A DNA stretch of 23,116 nucleotides from positions 1 through 23,116 of IMG/VR virus record IMGVR_UViG_3300044642_000785; one strand, written 5' to 3'. Source of the DNA: a virus. Both the position numbers and the translations under genes were made by a program. The first letter of the stretch is position 1, and each line of letters opens with the position of its first letter. Of this stretch, positions 14,159 to 19,774 are shown one piece after another. Under the pieces are notes generated by a model. The model worked only from the letters and a program-made list of their open reading frames with translations. It made no database searches and was not told the DNA's origin.

Positions 14159-15028
14159 ATGGCGCACCATCACGAGACACCCGCATGGAAGCAGATAGGC
14201 AGTTGTAGCGCAGGCCCAGAAGTAGGCAACCTCACCCTTTGCGAACTCGCTTACTTAGGACAGCACCCAGAGCACCCCATGCGTGAAATGGTTGACCACG
14301 ACTGCCACGGACGACCATCAGACAAGCCTGGCGAACGCATCCCGTGCCCTGATAAAGCGCGTTTTAAATGTATGGCCTACTTTTCAGAGCTTACCGTTTG
14401 CGATAAATGCCGCGCAGACTGGGAGCTAGAGCAAAAAATGAAAGCAGCTAAAGAATACTGGGAACACATTTGCCCCGAAGACTATCGCGACACACGAACA
14501 GATCACCCCATGTTTCCCAAGGGCATTTTTTCCACGCTCGCCCAGTGGGACGGTAAAGAAAGCCTCTTTTTCTATGGGCCTAGCGGTTCATGCAAGACCC
14601 GCGTTGCAATGTTACTCCTAAAGCGCCGCCTAATTAAAGGCGATCACGTTGGCATACTTTGGCCAGAAGAAATGAAAGACGCCGCTAAGTCTCACGACCG
14701 TTTAAACAAGTTGCGGCAAATTACCCGCTACAAAGTTCTTCTAATGGATGACAGTTTGCTTACCGGAGCGCAGGACGAAAAGATTGCCGACTTCTTAAAA
14801 GACGTTGTGGAAATGGCGATTCGCAACAAACGCACCCTCATTTTTACCTCACAAATCGGTGGCGATGACTACATAAGTCAAGGCAACAAATACAGCAATC
14901 AGACCAAAACCGACGCTGAACGCATTCGCGCACTCCTTCGCCGCATCCGTGAAAGATGCCGAGTTGTGCCATTTATCGAAGTTCCTAGCCAATCACAAAA
15001 CAACAGAGCAGGACCAGACCAGTTTTAA
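14159..15028 (+). CDS. DnaC-like AAA+ helicase loader
   Basis: A 289-residue ATPase. The Walker A GPSGSCKT is at 140-147 and the Walker B VLLMDD at about 193-198. Later come a sensor-like LIFTSQIGGDD and Arg-rich RIRALLRRIRERC. The N-terminal 90 residues carry a Cys cluster (C63, C71, C81, C84; CDKC), which may bind zinc and contact the helicase or initiator, instead of the long N-domain of E. coli DnaC. It would load the host replicative helicase on phage DNA, in line with the absence of a phage helicase gene. It starts directly after the previous stop (TAA-ATG), so the two are translated together. Confidence 0.88.
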   Translation: MAHHHETPAWKQIGSCSAGPEVGNLTLCELAYLGQHPEHPMREMVDHDCHGRPSDKPGERIPCPDKARFKCMAYFSELTVCDKCRADWELEQKMKAAKEYWEHICPEDYRDTRTDHPMFPKGIFSTLAQWDGKESLFFYGPSGSCKTRVAMLLLKRRLIKGDHVGILWPEEMKDAAKSHDRLNKLRQITRYKVLLMDDSLLTGAQDEKIADFLKDVVEMAIRNKRTLIFTSQIGGDDYISQGNKYSNQTKTDAERIRALLRRIRERCRVVPFIEVPSQSQNNRAGPDQF

Positions 15029-15030
15029 CC

Positions 15031-15318
15031 ATGCCATTAACACCGGAAGAAACAAAAGAACGTAACCGATTATCCGCAGCAGCTTACCGAGCCAGAAACA
15101 AAGAAGCAATTGGGGCTAAACGCCGAGAGCATTACAAACTTACATACCAGCCCAAACCTCGCGTTAAATCCTTCGCGAGAAGACCACGTCCGGCACAAGT
15201 TTTACCAGAATTAGAAAAACCGGCAGATACCGAAAAAGCCAAATCCCTTCGTGAACGCTTTCACCGTTTCCAGCATGAAAATAAAATTAACCACAAACCG
15301 CTTTTGTTTCGAAGTTAA
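15031..15318 (+). CDS. Basic hypothetical protein
   Basis: A 95-residue strongly basic protein: MPLTPEETKERNRLSAAAYR, then ARNKEAIGAKRREHYK with alternating Arg, Lys, Ala and Glu like a DNA-binding helix, then a Pro/Arg-rich linker and a final helix with RFHRFQHE. The 'RNRLSAAAYRARN' pattern recalls the basic region of small phage proteins that bind nucleic acid; no family is certain. It lies in the run of early genes, two bases after the helicase loader and overlapping the SWIM gene by 44 bases. Confidence 0.55.
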   Translation: MPLTPEETKERNRLSAAAYRARNKEAIGAKRREHYKLTYQPKPRVKSFARRPRPAQVLPELEKPADTEKAKSLRERFHRFQHENKINHKPLLFRS

Positions 15319-15511
15319 AAGCTCAACTGGCCTTATCAACTATCAAGTTGATATCAAGGCTAACGAAGGGGCCGGAAAATGCCAATGCCAAGATTTTAAC
15401 CGCCGTAAATTAGCAGCGGTTAATCGAAAAGAACCAAAAGGAACAACTGCAACCGCTTGCAAACATATCCTAGCAGCCCGCCAGTTTTACCTAAATCAAC
15501 AATTAAGTTAA
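15275..15511 (+). CDS. SWIM-type zinc-finger protein
   Basis: A 78-residue protein with the zinc-binding pattern C-x-C (C36, C38) then C-x-H (C62, H64): GKCQCQDFNRR and TACKHILAAR. This is the SWIM pattern CxC(n)CxH, which serves DNA or protein binding. Here it is nearly the whole protein. The chosen ATG at 15275 begins MKIKLTTNRF inside the end of the preceding gene; a start at 15251 is possible. It lies in a chain of short early genes with overlaps, so it is probably translated with them. Confidence 0.7.
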   Translation: MKIKLTTNRFCFEVKSSTGLINYQVDIKANEGAGKCQCQDFNRRKLAAVNRKEPKGTTATACKHILAARQFYLNQQLS

Positions 15512-15519
15512 AACTCAAA

Positions 15520-15768
15520 ATGTGGTCTGCACCGATAAAATTACAACCCTTACCAGACGACCCATACCACAACCAACCAAAGCGTTGGATCGGAGCAACA
15601 GCACGCTTTGACCTAAACGGAAAGCGACTCGTTGGTGTTGTAATGAGTCACGTTTTTACAGGAAGAACCGCCAAAGGTAACATTCCTGATTACGAAGTAA
15701 CAATTCGCGGCCAATCAGGCGCAGTTTTAACAGTTTCAATGCACAAAACTTACATGGACATAGAATGA
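15520..15768 (+). CDS. Hypothetical early protein
   Basis: An 82-residue protein, MWSAPIKLQPLPDDPYHNQP, then RWIGATARFDLNGKRLVGVV and SHVFTGRTAKGNIPDYEVTI with a beta-rich pattern. It could be a small SH3- or OB-like fold, but no family is recognised. The earlier in-frame start at 15457 lies in the preceding gene and is rejected. Its stop overlaps the start of the DnaA-like gene (ATGA at 15765-15768). Confidence 0.55.
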   Translation: MWSAPIKLQPLPDDPYHNQPKRWIGATARFDLNGKRLVGVVMSHVFTGRTAKGNIPDYEVTIRGQSGAVLTVSMHKTYMDIE

Positions 15769-16223
15769 AAACTTTAACCGAAAATATAGAAATTTACCGT
15801 CAGCAGTCAGCCGCCCTACTGGTTACAATAAATGCCATTACTCGCATTCTCGACGTTAAAACAACCAACGTCTCACACTCCAAACGCATCAGCATTATCC
15901 AGCGCACCATTTGCGAGCATTTTGATTTACCTGTTGAAGCCATGCACTCACGGGCAAGAACAAACCGCTACGTCACCGCCCGCCACATTGCCATATATCT
16001 TAGCCGAGAACTTACCAAGCACAGTCTAGCGGAAATTGCAAAAGCCTTTCGCCCTGATATGGACCACGGAACAGCCTGCTTTGCCGTTAAATGCATACAG
16101 AACCGTCTCGACGTAGATAAGCCCTTTAACTCCACCATCGCACTCCTCCGCAACACTTGCGCGGAACGTATTACCACCTCAACCGCTGATCTCTTAGACT
16201 ACGCCAAAACCAAAAAAACGTGA
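15765..16223 (+). CDS. Free-standing DnaA domain IV-like protein
   Basis: A 152-residue protein. Residues about 44-118 match the C-terminal DNA-binding domain of DnaA: IQRTICEHFDLPVEAMHSR, then ARHIAIYLSRELTKHSLAEI, AKAFRPDMDHGTACFAVKCI. The core is the helix-turn-helix with 'DHGTA', like the DnaA signature RDHTTV, preceded by 'ARHIAIYL'. The AAA+ and other domains of DnaA are absent. The first 43 residues are helical, the last 35 unclear. Likely roles are binding DnaA-box-like sites to start phage replication, or interfering with host DnaA. The start overlaps the previous stop, and the GTG start of the RuvC-like gene overlaps its stop. Confidence 0.8.
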   Translation: MKTLTENIEIYRQQSAALLVTINAITRILDVKTTNVSHSKRISIIQRTICEHFDLPVEAMHSRARTNRYVTARHIAIYLSRELTKHSLAEIAKAFRPDMDHGTACFAVKCIQNRLDVDKPFNSTIALLRNTCAERITTSTADLLDYAKTKKT

Positions 16224-16717
16224 ACCACAAAAACACCACCGCTAAGGTTTTAGCCTTAGACCTAGCGACCACAACGGGTTGGGCCGACATTGCACACGGC
16301 ATAATCAACTCAGATTCTAAGTCATTTGCCCGTAAGCCTGCCACAAAGACTCGACCAGCTTCAACGCCAGGAGAACCGTTTCACCTGTTTGACGTTTGGC
16401 TTAACGAGCTAATCCGTACCTCCAAGCCTGATACCATCGTTTACGAGGAGGTTTATCGCTGGATGAGTTCAAGCGCGGCGCATACCTTTTGCGGATTTCG
16501 CGCCGTCCTACTTAAAACCTGCCATTATAAAGGCATTACCGTTAAAGGATACAGCCCCACGGAGATAAAAAAATTCTTCACGGGTAAGGGTAACGCCAAG
16601 AAACAACACATGATTGCCGAAGCTAAAAAGCGTTGGCCCAATCTAAAAATAATCGACGACAATCAAATCGACGCCATAGCCCTTCTCCATCTTCATCTAA
16701 AAACTACCACACCATGA
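16220..16717 (+). CDS. RuvC-like Holliday junction resolvase
   Basis: A 165-residue nuclease of the RuvC-like RNase H fold. It shows LALDLATTTGW (D14), IVYEEVYRWM (E76 or E77) and IIDDNQIDAIALL (D146/D147 and D151), the usual acidic metal-binding set with the last two Asp near the C-terminus. It would cut four-way junctions during recombination or packaging, in line with ERF and the exonuclease. Translation starts with GTG at 16220, overlapping the stop of the previous gene (GTGA). The next gene, dUTPase, overlaps its end by four bases. Confidence 0.82.
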   Translation: MNHKNTTAKVLALDLATTTGWADIAHGIINSDSKSFARKPATKTRPASTPGEPFHLFDVWLNELIRTSKPDTIVYEEVYRWMSSSAAHTFCGFRAVLLKTCHYKGITVKGYSPTEIKKFFTGKGNAKKQHMIAEAKKRWPNLKIIDDNQIDAIALLHLHLKTTTP

Positions 16718-17133
16718 ACGTAAAATTACTTCTCACCTCTGCAACCTCAGTAATGCCCAAAACCGCACGCAAAGGTGATGCTGGAATGGACTGCTACGCC
16801 AACGAATTTGTAGTAATTGAACACGGTCACACCAAGAAAGTGCCCCTAGGCTTTGCCGTTGAACTACCCGAAGGCTTTGAAATGCAAGTTCGTGGCCGTT
16901 CTAGCATGAGCTTAAAAGGCATTCTCTGCCACACCGGAACCATTGATTCTGGCTATCGTGGCGAAGTAAGCGCCATTATCACCAACTTAGGCCCAGACAC
17001 TGCTATAATCTCACGGGGCGACCGTATAGCACAGGTTATTGTCACCCACTACGTTGGAACCGTCTTTGTGCCCGTTGCATCCCTTAACGAATCAGAGCGT
17101 GGAACAGCTGGTTTTGGTTCAACCGGAGTTTAA
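16714..17133 (+). CDS. dut: dUTP diphosphatase
   Basis: A 139-residue trimeric-type dUTPase, which splits dUTP to dUMP and pyrophosphate and so keeps uracil out of new DNA. All five motifs are present in order: DAGMD (22-26), RGRSSMSLKG (60-69), GTIDSGYRGE (75-84), RIAQ (104-107) and the C-terminal RGTAGFGSTG (129-138) that closes over the active site. The chosen ATG at 16714 begins MNVKLLLTSA, preceded by ACTACCACACC and overlapping the resolvase gene. It is the last clearly phage-replication gene before the HTH protein and the cassette array. Confidence 0.95.
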   Translation: MNVKLLLTSATSVMPKTARKGDAGMDCYANEFVVIEHGHTKKVPLGFAVELPEGFEMQVRGRSSMSLKGILCHTGTIDSGYRGEVSAIITNLGPDTAIISRGDRIAQVIVTHYVGTVFVPVASLNESERGTAGFGSTGV

Positions 17134-17136
17134 CTT

Positions 17137-17376
17137 ATGAAACTTGCTCGACGATCCAAATCCAGCCGGCACCGAAAATGCGGCCCTAAAACACTGGCAG
17201 CCTTTGCAAACAAGAAAGACCCGGCCTTGGCTTTTTTACGTGATGGTTTTTCCGCCGGCTGGGTCGCCCGAAAACTGGAGTTAACCGAACAACTGGTCAC
17301 GCACTGGCGCGACGAGGCCGGAATCTCGCCATGCAAGCCGGGAAAATGTAGGCCGATGCCTGCGGCGACTGGTTAG
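17137..17376 (+). CDS. Small helix-turn-helix protein ending at a half attC
   Basis: A 79-residue basic protein: MKLARRSKSSRHRKCGPKTL, then LRDGFSAGWVARKLELTEQL with VTHWRDEAGISP, a helix-turn-helix like the winged or sigma-region type (LxxGFSAGxVARxLELTxxxVxxWR). The Arg/Lys-rich N-terminus suggests DNA binding. Its stop TAG (17374-17376) lies within GTTAGAC, the right core of an attC-like end. The last residues CRPMPAATG may therefore have been added by recombination, and the gene may be shortened or extended relative to relatives. It starts three bases after the dUTPase stop. Confidence 0.6.
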   Translation: MKLARRSKSSRHRKCGPKTLAAFANKKDPALAFLRDGFSAGWVARKLELTEQLVTHWRDEAGISPCKPGKCRPMPAATG

Positions 17377-17378
17377 AC
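17364..17378 (+). repeat. Right half of an attC-like site, 5' edge of the cassette array
   Basis: GGCGACTGGTTAGAC closely matches the right ends of the complete attC sites downstream (TAGCGACTGGTTAGGC). Recombination would cut after G at 17372. I find no good left arm upstream for the expected pairing, neither GTYTAAC near it nor a matching stem; GTTTAAC at 17128 is too far away. This half therefore marks the phage-cassette border. Confidence 0.65.
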
Positions 17379-17401
17379 ATCCGTGTCTTGAGTTTCCGAA
17401 C

Positions 17402-17809
17402 ATGATAATCAAAAAACTAAAATCAATAATTTGCCGATGGGCGCACGACGACGAAAACAAGCGACTGCGTGAAAAGCTGCGCATGTATAAAGGCTATCTT
17501 CGGGCCGCGAATAAAGGGGCCGAGTGCAATGCGCGGGTGAGCGAACTATCCGCTGCCAGAAACAATGAACTGCATAGGCGCATATACGAGATGCAGACCA
17601 AAATTGATAACCAAGCGGCCCGCATTCGATTCTTTGAGGGGGCGACTAATCACGCCGGAGGGGTTTTACTTAGTCGTCAATTTAGAGGTATGATATGTTG
17701 CGAAATATGCGGCAATAAGCGGTGCCCCCACGCGACCGATAAGAACCATAAATGCACGCAATCAAATGCGGTTGGGCAAGTCGGTGTTCCGATTTCCGAA
17801 ACTGCCTAA
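17402..17809 (+). CDS. Cassette gene 1: coiled-coil protein with CGNKRCPHA motif
   Basis: A 135-residue protein. Residues 1-80 are a Lys/Arg/Glu-rich helix, probably a coiled coil (KRLREKLRMYKGYLRAANKG and further). The C-terminal part has MICCEICGNKRCPHATDKNH followed by KCTQSN, the 'CxxCGNKRCPHAxD...CTxSN' segment that I recognise from small phage proteins; it is probably a zinc site. The start MIIKKLKSII at 17402 is 24 bases after the cassette border. The stop TAA falls inside GCCTAAC, the left core of the following attC, so the gene fills the cassette. Function is unknown; relatives lie in many phages. Confidence 0.75.
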   Translation: MIIKKLKSIICRWAHDDENKRLREKLRMYKGYLRAANKGAECNARVSELSAARNNELHRRIYEMQTKIDNQAARIRFFEGATNHAGGVLLSRQFRGMICCEICGNKRCPHATDKNHKCTQSNAVGQVGVPISETA

Positions 17810-17896
17810 CGTAAAGCCTAGCGATGACCACCTCTAAGCGGTACACGATCAATTTGCGTGACAAGCGTGGTCATTCGCTGCGGCGCTTGGTTAGGC
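17804..17896 (+). repeat. attC site A
   Basis: Left core GCCTAAC (17804-17810) and right core GTTAGGC (17890-17896) are perfect complements. The inner arms are GCGATGACCAC (17821-17831) and GTGGTCATTCGC (17867-17878), which pair over 11 bases with one unpaired base in the second arm. Length is 93 bases, with a 35-base central part. Folding the bottom strand would give the attC hairpin with an extrahelical base. It holds the stop codon of cassette gene 1 and an ATG at 17824. Confidence 0.9.
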
Positions 17897-18096
17897 TATA
17901 TCGTCGAAGAGCACACGCCCGCGAGTGGGAATATGGCATGTGCGACAAATGCCGTGCGCGCCGAAACCAGAAAACCGGAGCAGTTCAATTCGTGCTTTGG
18001 CCAGCGGGCGAGCAAGGGCACCGCTTCGATTTCTGGCACAACTTCGACCGCACATGGTGGTCTTTATTTCTGCCTAACGCCCAAGCTCAGCGATAG
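17824..18096 (+). CDS. Cassette gene 2: ORF starting inside attC A, ending inside attC B
   Basis: The open frame begins at ATG-ACC-ACC within the arm of attC A and ends at TAG within the arm of attC B (90 residues). The part inside the cassette reads HAREWEYGMCDKCRARRNQK, then QFVLWPAGEQGHRFDFWHNF and DRTWWSLF. The tail LPNAQAQR is encoded by attC B. CDKC may bind zinc. A later in-frame ATG at 17938 would give 52 residues, but would drop the arginine-rich lead that looks part of the same domain. I therefore keep the attC start, with the shorter version as the alternative. No family is certain. Confidence 0.5.
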   Translation: MTTSKRYTINLRDKRGHSLRRLVRLYRRRAHAREWEYGMCDKCRARRNQKTGAVQFVLWPAGEQGHRFDFWHNFDRTWWSLFLPNAQAQR

Positions 18097-18160
18097 CCCA
18101 CTGAAACTAGACGAACAATTTGCGGCGTTAAGGGCTATTCGCTGTAGCGCCTGGTTGGGC
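18072..18160 (+). repeat. attC site B
   Basis: Left core GCCTAAC (18072-18078) and right core GTTGGGC (18154-18160). Inner arms GCTCAGCGATAGCCC (18085-18099) and GGGCTATTCGCTGTAGC (18132-18148) pair over 15 bases with two extra unpaired bases in the right arm. Length is 89 bases. The core pair has one G-T type mismatch. It holds the stop codon of cassette gene 2. Confidence 0.9.
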
Positions 18161-18262
18161 GGTATGGTTTTTCCGCAGATCGGGTAACGTAAACAAATAC
18201 TAAAACGTAACGAATTATAAACATGACGCGGCAACGTGTCTAAAAACTAAAGAAAAACGAAC

Positions 18263-18520
18263 ATGACTGAAACACCGAGAACCAATAGAGCCGAGTTTTG
18301 TATCCTCGATTGCCGAGGGGAAACGCACGACGTGGTGGGCCGCGCATTCGCCCGCGAGCTAGAGCGCGAGAACGCACGGCTACGAGAGTGTAATAGGGCC
18401 TGTGCTGAATGGGTGAAACAATCCGCTGACCAATGGATGCACCGCCCTAGAGGTGGATGGCCAATAGAACTACGCAAAGCGTATGAAGCAGTTCATGATG
18501 CTGCATTGCCCAACGTCTAG
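18263..18520 (+). CDS. Cassette gene 3: 'TPRTN' small phage-type protein
   Basis: An 85-residue protein starting MTETPRTNRAEFCILDCRGE, then VVGRAFARELERENARLREC and PRGGWPIELRKAYEAVHDAA. Small phage proteins often begin 'xTPRTDAA' and continue with 'FARELERENAxLR', a helical region; I cannot give them a function. The start has its own ATG after AAAAACGAAC, about 100 bases inside the cassette, so unlike genes 2 and 5 it does not need the attC start. The frame continues to the stop TAG at 18518-18520, a few bases past the left core of attC C (GCCCAAC). Confidence 0.7.
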   Translation: MTETPRTNRAEFCILDCRGETHDVVGRAFARELERENARLRECNRACAEWVKQSADQWMHRPRGGWPIELRKAYEAVHDAALPNV

Positions 18521-18599
18521 CTGAGCCAGATGCGCAACACCTTCGACAGTAAACAATCAGCGGGCCAATGCGCATCTTGGCTCTAGCGACTGGTTAGGC
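18508..18599 (+). repeat. attC site C
   Basis: Left core GCCCAAC (18508-18514) and right core GTTAGGC (18593-18599). Inner arms GAGCCAGATGCGCA (18523-18536) and TGCGCATCTTGGCTC (18569-18583) pair over 14 bases with one extra base in the right arm. Length is 92 bases. The stem differs in sequence from the other sites while keeping the same geometry, as true attC sites do. It contains the stop of cassette gene 3. Confidence 0.88.
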
Positions 18600-18614
18600 T
18601 TCATTTTTTATTTT

Positions 18615-18791
18615 ATGAAATGGTCAAAAACTCCTGATGGGCGACTAATATGCAAACAATACGATGCCGTGATTTTAGGGCCGCTTGAAGACGGCGGATT
18701 CCGCGTATGGTGCGGCAGTAAATTTGTGATATGTGATTCAATAAAAGACGCTAAAGATTGGGTAAAATCAGCAATACAATTCAAACGATGA
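18615..18791 (+). CDS. Cassette gene 4a: small hypothetical protein
   Basis: A 58-residue protein, MKWSKTPDGRLICKQYDAVI then LGPLEDGGFRVWCGSKFVIC and a helix ending QFKR. It has a mixed alpha/beta look; three Cys are present. It begins 16 bases after attC C, behind TTTTTTATTTT, with no Shine-Dalgarno. The stop overlaps the start of gene 4b (ATGA at 18788-18791), so cassette 4 carries two coupled genes. Function is unknown. Confidence 0.6.
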   Translation: MKWSKTPDGRLICKQYDAVILGPLEDGGFRVWCGSKFVICDSIKDAKDWVKSAIQFKR

Positions 18792-19003
18792 GAACTCCAG
18801 ACTTGCACCATGCCGACCAAATTGGGTTCGGCCCTGAAACAACAATTGGGAAGCATCCACACAATGCGCGTGTGCTTGTTCGTCCATTCAGTGCCAGTGG
18901 CCTTAATCTAAGGCAGCGGTTTCGTATGGCATGGGCAGTATTCACTGGCAAGTATGATGCTCTGTCTTGGTTCCCTCTGCCTAACGCTCAAGCTCAGCGA
19001 TGA
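18788..19003 (+). CDS. Cassette gene 4b: small protein with attC-coded tail LPNAQAQR
   Basis: A 71-residue protein: MRTPDLHHADQIGFGPETTI, then NARVLVRPFSASGLNLRQRF and RMAWAVFTGKYDALSWF, followed by LPNAQAQR. The part 'RFRMAWAVFTGKYDAL' resembles a helix in small phage proteins of unknown role. The last eight residues are read from the left core and arm of attC D and are identical to those of cassette gene 2, which is otherwise unrelated. The stop TGA (19001-19003) overlaps the ATG of the next ORF at 19000. Confidence 0.6.
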   Translation: MRTPDLHHADQIGFGPETTIGKHPHNARVLVRPFSASGLNLRQRFRMAWAVFTGKYDALSWFPLPNAQAQR

Positions 19004-19074
19004 CCACAACACTGAAAACTCCCGAAGCATCAGCGGCAACAGCGTGGTCATTCGCCTGTAGCGACTGGTTAGGC
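18979..19074 (+). repeat. attC site D
   Basis: Left core GCCTAAC (18979-18985) and right core GTTAGGC (19068-19074). Inner arms GCTCAGCGATGACCAC (18992-19007) and GTGGTCATTCGCCTGTAGC (19044-19062) pair over 16 bases with three extra bases in the right arm. Length is 96 bases. The arm contains the overlapping stop and start TGA/ATG (19000-19003) that joins cassette gene 4b to the methyltransferase-like ORF. Confidence 0.9.
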
Positions 19075-19713
19075 TCTGATGCTCGTTTCCTAGTATGCTG
19101 TGAGCATTCTGGAATCGTGCGCGAAGCCTTCCGCAAGCGCGGTCTGGATGCCTGGAGCTGTGACCTACTGCCCGCCGATGACAACTCGCCCTATCACATC
19201 CAAGGAGACTGCCGAGAAGCCATGAAAGCGGGGCATTGGGACGGCTTCGGGCTGCATCCCGACTGCACATATCTAACCGTCGCTGGAATCCACTGGAATA
19301 ACCGAGGCCGTGGGCATGATAAAACAAACGCGGCTTTGGCCTTCGTCCGCGAGGTAATCGAGATTGCCGGAGATCGTCCGTGGTATCTCGAAAACCCTGT
19401 CTCTATAATCTCAACCAGAATCAAGAAACCAACCCAAACCATACAACCTTACGAGTTTGGTGAAGACGCCAGCAAGCGCACCTGCCTATGGCTGAATAAA
19501 CTGCCAAGGCTCACCGGAACGAAACGCTTCAACGGTCGAATGGTAGAGTGGCCAATCGGCTCTGGGAAGATGGTCGAACGCTGGTCGAACCAAACCGACA
19601 GCGGCCAAAACAAACTCGCGCCTTCTGCCAACCGCTGGAAGCTGCGCTCGAAAACATACCAAGGAATCGCCGCCGCGATGGCTGACCAATGGGTCGGGGT
19701 TCCTTCTGTCTAA
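19000..19713 (+). CDS. Cassette gene 5: DNA (cytosine-5) methyltransferase-like protein
   Basis: A 237-residue frame. Residues 1-25 are attC-coded; then RFLVCCEHSGIVREAFRKRG, LDAWSCDLLPADD, YHIQGDCREAM and FGLHPDCTYLTVAGIHWNN follow. Later come WYLENPVSIISTRI and SANRWKLRSKTYQGIAAAMA. This is the phage protein class often called DNA methyltransferase: it has an AdoMet-site-like start and a 'HPDCTYL' motif in place of the usual PPC. No in-frame ATG, GTG or TTG lies between the attC border and the first conserved residues, so the ATG at 19000 in attC D is the only evident start. Whether it modifies DNA is uncertain. The stop is in GTCTAAC, the left core of a broken attC. Confidence 0.7.
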   Translation: MTTTLKTPEASAATAWSFACSDWLGSDARFLVCCEHSGIVREAFRKRGLDAWSCDLLPADDNSPYHIQGDCREAMKAGHWDGFGLHPDCTYLTVAGIHWNNRGRGHDKTNAALAFVREVIEIAGDRPWYLENPVSIISTRIKKPTQTIQPYEFGEDASKRTCLWLNKLPRLTGTKRFNGRMVEWPIGSGKMVERWSNQTDSGQNKLAPSANRWKLRSKTYQGIAAAMADQWVGVPSV

Positions 19714-19774
19714 CGTTGTGTAGCCGGAAAACTTTCCAGATAGGCCGACCACACCAGCGCCTATCTAGAAATTT
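19708..19774 (+). repeat. Left half attC remnant and long hairpin, 3' edge of the array
   Basis: GTCTAAC (19708-19714) is a left core at the end of the methyltransferase-like gene, followed by GTTGTGTAGCCGG. The matching right arm and a GTTAGAC core are not found downstream. Instead AAAACTTTCCAGATAGGC (about 19728-19745) can pair with the segment from 19759 to 19776 (GCCTATCT and beyond) with two mismatches, forming a long hairpin followed by TTTTT. The site looks truncated, or its second half has been replaced. It may also serve as terminator of the array. Confidence 0.5.

Larger units (their letters stand above)
17373..19714 (+). mobile_element. Integron gene cassette array without integrase (CALIN) in a phage
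   Basis: Four complete attC sites (17804-17896, 18072-18160, 18508-18599, 18979-19074) split the stretch into cassettes of about 518, 264, 439 and 475 bases plus a last one with the methyltransferase-like gene. All sites point the same way, and each ends a gene-bearing unit, as in integrons. No tyrosine recombinase of the IntI type is coded in the window, and no attI is recognised. The array occupies the convergence point of early and late modules. Insertion probably used a host integrase in trans at a GTT-containing phage site. Similar integrase-free arrays are known in bacterial chromosomes and have been reported rarely in phages. Confidence 0.85.

Noticed and set aside
17858-18187. Second frame across attC A and B (109 residues)
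   Set aside because: It overlaps cassette gene 2, passes through two attC sites in another frame and has no protein-like pattern.
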